Positions 1 to 7,973 are shown, counted from the stretch's first letter. The stretch: 26,225 bases of DNA from Bacteroidota bacterium (GCA_015222065.1 JADFUQ010000367.1:1-26225); one strand, 5' to 3'. Numbers and translations are program-made. Notes: generated from the letters alone by a model not told the origin.

Positions 1-686
1 CTTTTAAATTCTGTTCGTTCAATAAGATGTTCTAATTCATATCTAAAGAAGAACCTAAGGGGAAGTTTCCATATTTCAGTCCGCTTTCCGTTGTCTTCAT
101 CCCATTCAAATTGAAACTCGATATTTATCAATTGATTAATTAAGTCAGGTTGTGTTGATACAGAACGTTTAATTCTTTTCCCCGGTTCGTATTCTTCGTC
201 AAAATCCGTATGATGGTCAAGTCCTTTTATCAGGTGTTTCAGATCCGGAACAAAATTATCAAAAATAAATCTGCCATTTGGTTTAAGATGTCTATAAACA
301 TTATTAATTGCGTCAATCTGGGAAGATTTTTCAAGTAGATGCATCACAACCCGGAAGGGAGCAATTATCAAATCAAATTTGAAGTCATATTGAAAATCAA
401 TGATATTTTGCACACTTACTCTGCGTTGCTGTGTTTTGTTTAGTTTTGCTTTTAGTACATCAATCATTGAACTACTAATGTCAAACCCGTATATATCTGC
501 GTCGTGGGTCAATGCGTCAATAAAAAACCGACCTGTCCCCACACCAACTTCAAGAATTTTACCATTAGTCTGTTTTATTTGGTCTAAAAAGTATTGATTA
601 TCTACTCCGTCTCGCAATTTATGATAAATCAAATCATAAAATCTCGCAAAGTAATCCGGATATTCGAATGCCGTATTTTTTTTCAT
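1..686 (-). CDS. Class I SAM-dependent methyltransferase (C-terminus beyond window)
   Basis: Reading the minus strand from the ATG at 686 gives 228 uninterrupted codons to the window edge, so only the last residues are missing if it has the usual 240-260 aa. Residues 44-53 (ILEVGVGTGR) are the glycine-rich motif I that binds S-adenosylmethionine. An acidic residue at the end of the next strand (GFDIS, 67-71) fits ribose binding. LKPNGRFIFDNF (134-145) is the usual post-motif strand of class I Rossmann methyltransferases, and the N-terminal FYDLIYH also fits the Methyltransf_11/25 group. The substrate cannot be told from sequence; small molecules are the common targets of this group. It is monocistronic as far as visible, has a near-consensus Bacteroidota promoter 60-90 bp upstream, and lies beside a decayed HNH gene, so it may belong to an accessory patch. 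Confidence 0.85.
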   Translation of the reverse strand, partial: MKKNTAFEYPDYFARFYDLIYHKLRDGVDNQYFLDQIKQTNGKILEVGVGTGRFFIDALTHDADIYGFDISSSMIDVLKAKLNKTQQRRVSVQNIIDFQYDFKFDLIIAPFRVVMHLLEKSSQIDAINNVYRHLKPNGRFIFDNFVPDLKHLIKGLDHHTDFDEEYEPGKRIKRSVSTQPDLINQLINIEFQFEWDEDNGKRTEIWKLPLRFFFRYELEHLIERTEFK

Positions 687-748
687 TAATTCGCTAACGT
701 ATAAGTGTTTTATCCTTCGTTCTTACAAAACAGCAAATAGGTTGTAAA

Positions 749-777
749 CAAATGTAAGATACATAAAAAATCGCAAA
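749..777 (-). promoter_or_regulatory. Bacteroidota-type promoter of the methyltransferase gene
   Basis: On the minus strand TTTG (777-774) is followed after 17 nt by TACATTTG (756-749). This matches the TTTG / TAnnTTTG elements known for Bacteroidota primary sigma factors; the usual spacer is about 19-21 nt, so this one is slightly short. It would give a leader of roughly 55 nt before the ATG at 686. It is the best two-element promoter match found in the window. Confidence 0.55.
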
Positions 778-786
778 TCAATCAGT

Positions 787-1156
787 ATTCTTCTCACTCA
801 AATTGTACAGTATACCCCGGATTCAATTGTACACTATATGACGGATTGTCACCCGATATAAGCGGTTTACTCGCTCCCACTATCCATTGCGCAAACTCCT
901 GCTCGTGAGACATTTCGCTCACTTTGTTCACGAAATGGTTCAAACCCTGACGGTGGTTTTAACGGCAAGTTGTTTCAATGGAAGACCTGCCAATGTAGGA
1001 ATTTGCTTTTCGCATAAGAGCTATCATTTCACTAAATAACAATTTAGCTAAACATTTGTTTTTCAACCATACAATAAAACAAATAATCAAAACAGGTAAA
1101 TCGAATACCGTGGAACCCTCATGTTTTATATCTCTTTGTTGCACGTGCTTTATTTA
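787..1156. other. Non-coding or decayed stretch between methyltransferase and HNH remnant
   Basis: No convincing gene is present. A 61-codon minus-strand frame (1144-959) has no recognisable family. After one TAA its frame stays open for about 46 more codons, down to about position 799, which suggests decay rather than a working gene. The stretch carries a small hairpin (stem 911-917 with 931-937, loop 13 nt) and the left arm of the inverted repeat shared with 1957-2000. Confidence 0.4.
867..907 (+). repeat. Left arm of imperfect inverted repeat bracketing the HNH remnant
   Basis: The reverse complement of this stretch aligns with 1957-2000. There is an exact 14-base block (867-880 against 1987-2000, GTGGGAGCGAGTAA on the plus strand of the right arm), an exact 8-base block (TCACGAGC), and shorter matches between them with small gaps. 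Confidence 0.6.
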
Positions 1157-1813
1157 TTATCCTTTATAAATATTATTGTTATGCCAATCAATAAATTCCA
1201 GTCTTGGTTTGTCAATTTCTCTTTTTGGAAGACAAATTAAATCTTTACCATGGTATTTATAATAATCTCTTCCATTTTCAAATTCTTCCTTAATTCTCCT
1301 TGAGACTTCGATATTATATTTGTGGGTTATTGTAATGTAACCTTTGTCAAATAGCTTATGAATGTCAGCCCTGAGAAGCAAACCGTTTGAAACAAAATGT
1401 GGTCTGGATTTTTCATATGGCTTGATATGGGCTGCCTCTAAAACCGGGAGTGTTTTTTCTCCACTAATAGAGCACCTCCTTGTATATGCGTCGGTGATTA
1501 GAACTCTAAATGCACTTTGACCTAATCTTACGCGAGTAAGTATTTCTTTTCCATACCTATCAGCCTCCTTAGACTCAAGGACAAGTTGACTCTTTGATTC
1601 AGGTTGTGTTTCAAAAAGTTTGTGTTTAATTATCTTTTCTTCGATTTTATTCCATAATTGATTTCCAATTTTGTCTTCATTGTTGTAAGTTTTTCCCTGT
1701 ACTATATTTAAGGACCAGTCTGATGGTATATCGATCCAGTCAGTTTCATCGAAGAAGATGGGATTTGAAAGGACAATACAGCCTATGAGCTGATAAAAAG
1801 TATTTTTCTTTTT
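1157..1813 (-). pseudogene. HNH endonuclease (HNH_2-like), 5'-truncated
   Basis: An open minus-strand frame of 218 codons runs from just after a TAA (1816-1814) to a proper stop at 1157. It contains no ATG or GTG; the first possible start, a TTG at 1381, lies inside the nuclease motif. The protein reads as the C-terminal two thirds of a putative restriction endonuclease: a conserved segment with LIGCIVLSNP, FFDETDW and NIVQGKTY, then the HNH core CSISG, LEAAHIKPY and NGLLLRADIHKLFD. The conserved Cys, the His of the AAHI motif and the Asn/His of NGL..ADIH are all present, so the nuclease core itself is intact. About 90 N-terminal residues expected for the family are missing, and nothing like them is found upstream. 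I infer loss of the N-terminal domain at a junction near 1808-1816, in an A/T run. Translation from an unrecognised start cannot be excluded. Confidence 0.8.
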
Positions 1814-1956
1814 TTAAAAAAATTCTATCTTGCTATCAATATTTGTAAATCATTATTAAAAAATAGTTATATGAAACTTCCATGTATTATTAATGCACAA
1901 ACAAAAATGAATAAATAATGGTTGCTCAACAGTATACATATTTTTCCACATGGAAG

Positions 1957-2000
1957 TTCACGAGCGGGTTTGTGCCATGGGCTTTTGTGGGAGCGAGTAA
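1957..2000 (+). repeat. Right arm of imperfect inverted repeat bracketing the HNH remnant
   Basis: Pairs in inverted orientation with 867-907 (14-base exact block at 1987-2000). It lies 72 bp upstream of the saccharopine dehydrogenase start, so it may mark the right limit of the accessory patch. Confidence 0.6.
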
Positions 2001-2072
2001 CAAATATCACAGAACTTGTAAAAAGGTATAAAATATAAGTAACATTGTCACTAACATAAAAGATTTAAACGT

Positions 2073-3410
2073 ATGAAAAAAGTATTAATACTCGGTGCAG
2101 GAATGGTTGCAAAACCTATTGTCCAATACCTGTTAAAGGAAAATTTCCATGTAACAGTTGCTACACGTACAAGATCTAAGGCAGATGCAATGATTAAAGG
2201 TTTTTCAAATGGAGAAGCTGTTGCCTGGACTGTGGATGATGATGTCACTCTTGATAAGCTAATTGCGGAACATGATCTTACAGTAAGTCTGTTACCATAC
2301 GCCCACCACCTTAATGTTGCCGGTAAATGCATTAAACACGGTAAGGAAATGGTTACAACCTCTTATGTTAAACCGGAAATGAAAGCTCTTGATCAGGAGG
2401 CCCGGAATGCCGGAATTATTATCCTTAATGAGATAGGTCTGGATCCGGGAATTGATCATATGTCTGCCATGCGGATTATTGATTACATACATGATAAAGG
2501 TGGCAATGTGGATGAGTTTTACTCACTTTGCGGAGCTCTCCCCTCTCTTGAGGACGCAGATAATCCATTTATGTACAAATTTTCGTGGAGCCCGAAAGGG
2601 GTAATTATGGCCAGTAATAACGATGGAAGATACCTGAAACATGGAAAAGAAACCTATGTTTCATCAGAAAACCTGTTCAAAGACACCTTCATGGTTGATT
2701 TCCCCGATGTTAGTAAACTGGAGGTATATCCCAACAGGGATTCAATTGATTATATTGATATCTATAAAATTCCTGAAGCAGTGACAATGTTCAGGGGCAC
2801 TTTCAGGCATAAAGGGTGGTGTGAAACACTGGATGTTATGAAAAGAATGAACCTGATCACCTATGATAAACTTGACCTTAAAGGAAAAACGTATGGAGAG
2901 ATGACAGCAATGCTTATTGGTGAAAAAACAGCGGATAATCTAAAACAGAAAGTAGCCGGATTTCTTGGTATCGATGTCAATGCACATGCTCTAAAAGCTA
3001 TTGAATGGCTGGGATTGTTTGATGATAAACCTGTTGGCAGAGAAGAAGATTCGCCATTTGAAGTGGTATCTGACCTTATGCTGGATAAAATGTCACTGGG
3101 AAAAGAAGAACGTGATATGGTAGTTATGATGCATACGTTCCTGGCTTCTTACCCCGATGGCAAGAAAGAGGTTATCAAATCAAGGATGCTTGATTTTGGT
3201 ACGCCAGCCACCGATACATCAGTTGCCCGAACAGTTGCTCTACCTGCTGCTATTGCTGCTAAAATGATCCTGAATGGCAAGATAAACATTAAGGGAGTAT
3301 ACAGGCCGGTGCTTCCTGAGATATATAACCCTGTACTTGACGAACTTGAAAAAATAGGGATCAAAATGATTGAGGATTATGATCTTCCCGAAAGTGAGAT
3401 GATCAATTAA
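2073..3410 (+). CDS. Saccharopine dehydrogenase (L-glutamate-forming) / saccharopine reductase-like
   Basis: A 445-residue cytosolic NAD(P)-dependent enzyme of the Lys9 type. In this family it interconverts saccharopine with glutamate plus alpha-aminoadipate semialdehyde, in lysine metabolism. Residues 4-13 (VLILGAGMVA) form the N-terminal Rossmann dinucleotide loop. VSLLPY (71-76), NEIGLDPGIDHM (119-130), CGALPSLEDADNP (153-165) and YKFSWSPKGV (168-177) are the segments I recognise from Lys9-type enzymes, and the length fits a full-length stand-alone domain. The related carboxynorspermidine dehydrogenases are usually shorter and lack this pattern, but they remain the main alternative. The start ATG follows an A/T-rich leader with no clear Shine-Dalgarno, normal for Bacteroidota. 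It is the only plus-strand gene in the first 15 kb and converges on the LolD-like gene, with only 6 bp between stops. No lysine-pathway neighbours are visible. Confidence 0.9.
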   Translation: MKKVLILGAGMVAKPIVQYLLKENFHVTVATRTRSKADAMIKGFSNGEAVAWTVDDDVTLDKLIAEHDLTVSLLPYAHHLNVAGKCIKHGKEMVTTSYVKPEMKALDQEARNAGIIILNEIGLDPGIDHMSAMRIIDYIHDKGGNVDEFYSLCGALPSLEDADNPFMYKFSWSPKGVIMASNNDGRYLKHGKETYVSSENLFKDTFMVDFPDVSKLEVYPNRDSIDYIDIYKIPEAVTMFRGTFRHKGWCETLDVMKRMNLITYDKLDLKGKTYGEMTAMLIGEKTADNLKQKVAGFLGIDVNAHALKAIEWLGLFDDKPVGREEDSPFEVVSDLMLDKMSLGKEERDMVVMMHTFLASYPDGKKEVIKSRMLDFGTPATDTSVARTVALPAAIAAKMILNGKINIKGVYRPVLPEIYNPVLDELEKIGIKMIEDYDLPESEMIN

Positions 3411-3416
3411 TTGTCT

Positions 3417-4067
3417 CTATACTATCAAACCATCTTTCATAACCAGCTTTCTGTCAGCAATATCTGCCAGACTCTCGTCATGAGTTACAATTACAATTGT
3501 CTGGCTGAATTCATCTCTGAGGCGCATGAATAGTTTATGCAATTCCTGTTTGTTTTTTGAGTCGAGATTGCCGGAAGGTTCGTCGGCAAGTAAAACAGCC
3601 GGATTATTAACCAGAGCTCTGGCTACAGCAATCCGTTGTTGTTCACCACCGCTTAATTCAGAAGGTTTGTGATTAAAGCGACCTTCAAGCCCCAGAAAGG
3701 TTAGCAATTCTTTTGCTTTTCTTACCGCCGATGATTTAGATTTCCGTGCAATAAAAGCAGGAATGCATACATTCTCTAATGCATTGAACTCCGGTAAAAG
3801 ATGGTGAAACTGGAATACAAAACCAATATTCATATTCCGGAACCGGGAGAGTTGTTTTTCTTTCATGGAATTTACTTCAACACCGTCATACTTTACAAAA
3901 CCTGAATCGGACCGGTCAAGTGTACCGAGAATCTGAAGGAATGTTGTTTTGCCTGCACCACTAGCACCAACGATTGACACAATCTCTCCCTTATTTATCT
4001 GCATATTGATACCTTTTAGAACCTGAAGATCGCCAAAAGATTTCATTACTTTATCTGCAACAATCAT
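3417..4067 (-). CDS. lolD: ABC transporter ATPase, LolD/MacB-type
   Basis: 216 residues, the usual length of a stand-alone LolD-group ATPase. Walker A GASGAGKT is at 34-41, the Q-loop Gln at 86, the signature LSGGEQQR at 138-145, Walker B with catalytic Glu (VLLADEP) at 158-164, and the H-loop His at 196. This group powers FtsX/MacB-fold permeases for lipoprotein release (LolCDE), macrolide or peptide export (MacB), or cell-division control (FtsE). The sequence resembles LolD most, but no LolC/LolE is adjacent. The window also encodes a MacB-like permease without its own ATPase (10637-12001), so this protein could serve that transporter. No terminator hairpin is seen in the 6 bp shared with the convergent saccharopine dehydrogenase gene. 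Confidence 0.85.
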   Translation of the reverse strand: MIVADKVMKSFGDLQVLKGINMQINKGEIVSIVGASGAGKTTFLQILGTLDRSDSGFVKYDGVEVNSMKEKQLSRFRNMNIGFVFQFHHLLPEFNALENVCIPAFIARKSKSSAVRKAKELLTFLGLEGRFNHKPSELSGGEQQRIAVARALVNNPAVLLADEPSGNLDSKNKQELHKLFMRLRDEFSQTIVIVTHDESLADIADRKLVMKDGLIV

Positions 4068-4110
4068 TTAAATCAAAGTTTTAATTCTTCAGGATAAAAC
4101 ATGGTTTTTC

Positions 4111-4145
4111 TGGAATATTGGAATAATGGAATATTGGAATATTGG
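4111..4145. repeat. Short tandem repeat (GGAATATT type)
   Basis: Four imperfect units based on GGAATATT/GGAATAAT in a row, between the lolD-like gene and tatA. It is non-coding and lies within the likely 5' leader of the lolD-like gene. Confidence 0.6.
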
Positions 4146-4184
4146 GAACTACAGCATTCCATTTTTTAATTTTCCCAAAGAGCA

Positions 4185-4192
4185 CAAAGTTA
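4185..4192 (-). promoter_or_regulatory. Possible -7 element upstream of the LolD-like gene
   Basis: TAACTTTG on the minus strand matches TAnnTTTG, about 118 bp before the ATG at 4067. No TTTG at a suitable -33 spacing is seen, so this is only a weak candidate. Confidence 0.3.
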
Positions 4193-4249
4193 ATGGAAAT
4201 CAATGCCTTAAACAACATTGTATTTTGAGCATATTATCAGCACATTATA

Positions 4250-4284
4250 CTTTTGACTTTTATCTTTTGACTTTTGACTTGACT
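4250..4284. repeat. Short tandem repeat (CTTTTGA type) abutting the tatA stop
   Basis: Several units of CTTTTGA with TTTTATC/CTTGACT variants run up to the tatA stop codon at 4285-4287. Such heptamer-like tandem blocks recur in the intergenic regions of this window (compare the GACTGTG units at 9020-9145). Confidence 0.55.
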
Positions 4285-4512
4285 TTAGTCTTCTTTCGTC
4301 AGATCGTCTTTAAATTTATTGACATCATCGGTGATTTCCCTTGACTGGTCATTTATTTCCTTCTTAATATCATCTGTTGCTTTCCTGAATTCACGCATTC
4401 CTTTTCCCAACCCTTTGGCAATTTCAGGAATTTTATTGGCACCAAAGAGCAATAAAACAACAATCATTACTATGAATATTTCCTGCCCGCTAATGAATAA
4501 TAGTTGGTTCAT
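4285..4512 (-). CDS. tatA: Sec-independent translocase component TatA
   Basis: 75 residues with the standard TatA layout: a short periplasmic N-terminus, one membrane helix (about 10-24, IFIVMIVVLLLFGA), the hinge FGANKIPE with the conserved Phe-Gly at 23-24, an amphipathic helix (IAKGLGKGMREFRKA, 31-45), and a charged, disordered C-terminal tail. TatA oligomers form the pore for folded proteins recognised by TatC. No tatC or tatB lies nearby, so the Tat genes are dispersed if the pathway is complete. It sits 3' of secDF, separated by a 211-bp repeat element, so it may have its own promoter; no clear TAnnTTTG was found. Confidence 0.92.
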   Translation of the reverse strand: MNQLLFISGQEIFIVMIVVLLLFGANKIPEIAKGLGKGMREFRKATDDIKKEINDQSREITDDVNKFKDDLTKED

Positions 4513-4632
4513 CTTATATTTATTTCAAACGACACCAAATTCCGTAAACTGAAATGCTAAATTAACCCGAATAATTCACAAAAAAAAGAAAAAACCCCTA
4601 ATATGCTTTCCAGATGTTTTATGTTTATTACT

Positions 4633-4843
4633 TAGTGTCTGTTCATAAAGTTAAGCATTCTCGAAATAAAGCACCAAATAACAAATAACAAAAAACAAAT
4701 AATATCCAAATATCAATTTTAAAATGACCGAAACTGTTTTGGTCATTGAATTTTTGAATATTGTAATTTATTTGAATTTTGGTGCTTGTCATTTGTGATT
4801 TTTACTATTCACCTAAACTTTCCGACTTTAAAAACGGACTCTA
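4633..4843. repeat. Dispersed intergenic repeat, family A copy 1
   Basis: The left end begins TAGTGTCTGTTCATAAAGT and the right end, read on the minus strand, begins TAGAGTCCGTTTTTAAAGTC, so the ends are imperfect terminal inverted repeats. Inside, a left arm with GCACCAAATAACAAATAAC faces a right arm with TTTGGTGCTTGTCATTTGT, making the element largely palindromic. The same arms occur at 15019-15386 and 17469-17728. The right end overlaps the last three bases of secDF. Confidence 0.75.
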
Positions 4844-7800
4844 CTGATGTTTCTTTCCCCGAAGTACTCTAATGGTACCGGCTTTTTTAATGGTATCAAA
4901 TACAACAGGAGTTGCAATAAACAATGAAGAATAGGTTCCAACTATAACACCAACAAGAAGAGCAAAAGCAAAGCCACGAATAACCTCACCACCAAAAATA
5001 AATACTGCCAGCAATACTATAAAAGTACTAAGTGAGGTACTAAAAGTACGGCTAAGAGTACTATTCAATGCTCTGTTCATAATCTCTGTTCTTTCACGCT
5101 TACGGTAAATGCCCATATATTCCCTGATCCTGTCGAATACAACAACAGTATCATTAATTGAATAACCAACTACTGTAAGAATAGCTGCAATAAAAGCCTG
5201 GTCTATTTCGAGCGAGAAAGGCAGCATCCCATAAAAAACGGAAAAGATTCCCAGAATAATGAGAGAATCATGCACAAGAGCTATTAAAGCGCCAAGACCA
5301 TATTGCCAGTTCCTGAACCTGAGGAGGATATAGAGGAATATAAAAACAAGCGAGAGAAATATTGCCCAGACAGCCTGTATTTTAATATCATCCGCGATGG
5401 TTGGCCCAACGGTCTGTGAACTCTGCCGGTAATCTGACAGAAATTCATTTAAAGAAACATCACCACCAATAATTGGTAAAAAACCTTCATGCAATTTTGT
5501 TTCCACTTCATTGTCTGCATTTTTGTCTTCTATCATAAACTTAGTAGTAATTTTTACCTGGTGATCATCACCAAATATTTTCACTCCGGGCGCTTCGTTA
5601 AAGCTTACAGCAAGATTGTTTTTGATTTCCTCAATATCGGCTTCCTGTTTCAATCTCACAACATAAGTCCGTCCTCCGGTGAAATCAACACCTGTATTTA
5701 ATCCACGGGTAAAAAGAGAACTAATTCCTATTAAAATAATTACTCCCGATATTACATAGAATATTTTACGTTTACCGAGAAAATCAATCTGGGTGTTTTT
5801 AAATGCTTTCTTTGTAATTTCTGTAGTGAATGTAAGCTTGTTGTTCTTTGAAAGCATCTGGAGAAAAATCAGCCGGGTAATAAATATTGCTGAAAACAAT
5901 GATGTCAGAATACCAATTACCAGTGTAGTGGCAAAACCTTTGATAGGCCCTGTACCAACAAGATAGAGAACTATTCCTGTTAATAAGGTTGTTACGTTCG
6001 CATCAATTATAGCTGAATATGCATTCTGGTATCCGTCAGCAATAGCCAGTTTAATACCTTTCCCTGCTTTTAATTCTTCCCTTATTCGTTCAAATATTAA
6101 CACATTGGCATCAACAGATATACCAATTGTAAGAATGATTCCTGCAATACCAGGCAGTGTGAGAACGGCACCAAGTGATGCCAGCACACCGAGAAGGAAG
6201 AACATGTTAACAATAAGGGCAATATCTGCAACTAACCCCGCTCTGTGACTATAATAAAAAACCATATAGAACATAATCACTAAAAATGCGATCAGGAAAG
6301 AATTTAGTCCTGAATGAATAGCTTCTTTACCCAGGGAAGGACCAATAATTGCCTCCTGAATAATATTTGCCGGAGCAGGCAGCTTACCTGATTTAAGTAT
6401 ATTTGCAAGGTCTTCGGCTTCTTCAATAGTAAAGTCACCGGTAATTTGGGAACTACCACCTTTAATTTCATTTGAGACCCTGGGTGCTGAACGAACATAA
6501 CCATCCAGAACAATTGCAAGACATCGACCAATATTCTCCCGGGTCATTCTTGCCCATGTTTTTGCACCTTCGGCATTCATTGACATATTAACCTCTATGT
6601 TTGACGAGTATTGACTTTGTGCTGTTCTTGCAGAAGTGATTACATCACCACTCAGAGGGGCTCTGCCATCACGGGTGGTAACCTTAATCCCACGAAGTTC
6701 ATACAGAGTTTGTGTTTCATCATATTTATAAGGCTCAACTGACCAGAAGAACTTTATATCCCTGGGGAAGCGGGATCGTATCTGCTTCATACTAAGGAAC
6801 TCATTCACTTTGGCTGTATCCCTGTAATGAGAATATCCGATAACACAACCCGGAACAAGTTGTCCGTTAATTATATGCGGATAAAGCACTGCAAATAATG
6901 GATTCTGCAGATTGAACTGTTCAATATTTTCAGGTTCCCCTGTCTCAGCCATTGTATCAGCTTCAATCATATCAAGCAAAGATTCTTCAACAACAGAATC
7001 CTGGGCAGCAATAGATTCAGATTCAGGTTCGATTTCAGAATCCACGGATTTCCCTGTATCTTCTTCCGGCATAAGATCTCCCTGAATTTCTTGCAGGATA
7101 TTATTTGCTTCTACCAGGTAAGGATAAACTTCAGAATTTTCATAAGTTTCCCAAAACTCAAGATGGGCAGTGCTCTGGAGCAGGTTTCGAACTCTTTCGG
7201 GATCTTTCACCCCCGGTAATTCAACCATAATCCGTCCTTGTGTTTCCAGCCTTGTAATATTTGGTTGAGCAACACCAAACCGGTCAATCCTGCTCCTCAG
7301 AATATTGAATGAATTATCAATTGCAACCTGAGTTTCATCCTTCAATACTTTCAGGACTTCCTGGTTAGTGGAATTAAAATCAACTTTCTCTTTCAGGTCA
7401 AGTGTTCCAAAAATTGCTGCTAGTCTTGCATTCGGGTCTATTTCTTCAAAAGCTCTTCCAAAAAGAGTAATAAAATCCTCCTGACTGTCTTTCTGATAAT
7501 CCTGGGCTAATTGTATGGCTCTGACAAAAGTTGTATCTTTACTATAGTTTGACAAAGCTTTAACAACATCAACCACAGAAACTTCAAGAATTACATCCAT
7601 TCCGCCTTTCAGGTCAAGACCCAGATTTAATTCTTTCTCCTGAACTTCTTTATATGTATTCCCCAGAAAACTCCATTCATTCTTAGTCAGTCCAGCTATC
7701 GAATCAAGATAATCAGTTTCTTTCCCCAAGTCACCCCGGGCATCTTCTACAGCATTCTGTTTTACGAAATAACTTCTTACGGTAAACGAAAGCTGGTAGA

Positions 7801-7855
7801 TTGTGACAAATGTCAGTGCTACGGCAAATAAAATAATTACTCCTTTGTTACGCAT
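4841..7855 (-). CDS. secDF: Fused protein translocase subunit SecDF
   Basis: 1004 residues, a natural fusion of SecD and SecF as is usual in Bacteroidota. The N-terminal membrane helix (about 5-26) is followed by the SecD periplasmic domain with DLKGG at 81-85. Later come LDGYVRSAP and the SecD membrane core (motifs FILIGIS-type helices and ISVDANVLIFERIREE). The SecF half starts near DFLGKRKIF and carries GVDFTGG, VGPTIADDI, LVHDSLIILGIF and GYSINDTVVVFDRIRE, the conserved proton-relay and core segments. An acidic low-complexity insert lies at about residues 255-315. SecDF uses the proton-motive force to help pull exported proteins out of SecYEG and improves Sec export. The TAG stop codon coincides with the end of repeat family A copy 1. 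A strong -7 match lies 48 bp upstream, just past the mdh terminator, so secDF is probably transcribed separately from mdh. Confidence 0.97.
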   Translation of the reverse strand: MRNKGVIILFAVALTFVTIYQLSFTVRSYFVKQNAVEDARGDLGKETDYLDSIAGLTKNEWSFLGNTYKEVQEKELNLGLDLKGGMDVILEVSVVDVVKALSNYSKDTTFVRAIQLAQDYQKDSQEDFITLFGRAFEEIDPNARLAAIFGTLDLKEKVDFNSTNQEVLKVLKDETQVAIDNSFNILRSRIDRFGVAQPNITRLETQGRIMVELPGVKDPERVRNLLQSTAHLEFWETYENSEVYPYLVEANNILQEIQGDLMPEEDTGKSVDSEIEPESESIAAQDSVVEESLLDMIEADTMAETGEPENIEQFNLQNPLFAVLYPHIINGQLVPGCVIGYSHYRDTAKVNEFLSMKQIRSRFPRDIKFFWSVEPYKYDETQTLYELRGIKVTTRDGRAPLSGDVITSARTAQSQYSSNIEVNMSMNAEGAKTWARMTRENIGRCLAIVLDGYVRSAPRVSNEIKGGSSQITGDFTIEEAEDLANILKSGKLPAPANIIQEAIIGPSLGKEAIHSGLNSFLIAFLVIMFYMVFYYSHRAGLVADIALIVNMFFLLGVLASLGAVLTLPGIAGIILTIGISVDANVLIFERIREELKAGKGIKLAIADGYQNAYSAIIDANVTTLLTGIVLYLVGTGPIKGFATTLVIGILTSLFSAIFITRLIFLQMLSKNNKLTFTTEITKKAFKNTQIDFLGKRKIFYVISGVIILIGISSLFTRGLNTGVDFTGGRTYVVRLKQEADIEEIKNNLAVSFNEAPGVKIFGDDHQVKITTKFMIEDKNADNEVETKLHEGFLPIIGGDVSLNEFLSDYRQSSQTVGPTIADDIKIQAVWAIFLSLVFIFLYILLRFRNWQYGLGALIALVHDSLIILGIFSVFYGMLPFSLEIDQAFIAAILTVVGYSINDTVVVFDRIREYMGIYRKRERTEIMNRALNSTLSRTFSTSLSTFIVLLAVFIFGGEVIRGFAFALLVGVIVGTYSSLFIATPVVFDTIKKAGTIRVLRGKKHQ

Positions 7856-7902
7856 ATCAATTATTATTATCCTGTTTAATATTAATTTTTTTTAAAGTTC
7901 CG

Positions 7903-7910
7903 CAAAGATA
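7903..7910 (-). promoter_or_regulatory. -7 promoter element of secDF
   Basis: TATCTTTG on the minus strand is an exact TAnnTTTG match, 48 bp before the ATG at 7855. The -33 TTTG is not recognisable, because that space is occupied by the mdh terminator hairpin. Confidence 0.45.
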
Positions 7911-7912
7911 AT

Positions 7913-7942
7913 AAAAAAAATGCCCTGCCGGGGCATTTTTTT
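7913..7942 (-). terminator. Rho-independent terminator of mdh
   Basis: A perfect stem of seven A plus TGCCC (7914-7925) with GGGCA plus seven T (7931-7942), loop TGCCG, lies 31 bp after the mdh stop on the minus strand. The A and T tracts make it symmetrical, so it could stop transcription in both directions. Confidence 0.85.
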
Positions 7943-7973
7943 ATTCATAGAAATTTAAATAAATTCTACTCTA

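Noticed and set aside
690..720. Integron attC-like sequence (CGCTAACGTATAAG) upstream of the methyltransferase
   Set aside because: The core site does not fit GTTRRRY properly, no partner site is present at attC distance, and no integrase or cassette series is seen.
936..956. tRNA-like stretch with GGTTCAAACCC
   Set aside because: It resembles a T-arm sequence only. No acceptor, D-arm or anticodon stem can be built around it.
959..1144. 61-codon minus-strand frame between the methyltransferase and HNH remnant
   Set aside because: No recognisable domain, no ribosome-binding or promoter signal. The frame continues after its stop for about 46 codons, which fits decayed DNA better than a gene.
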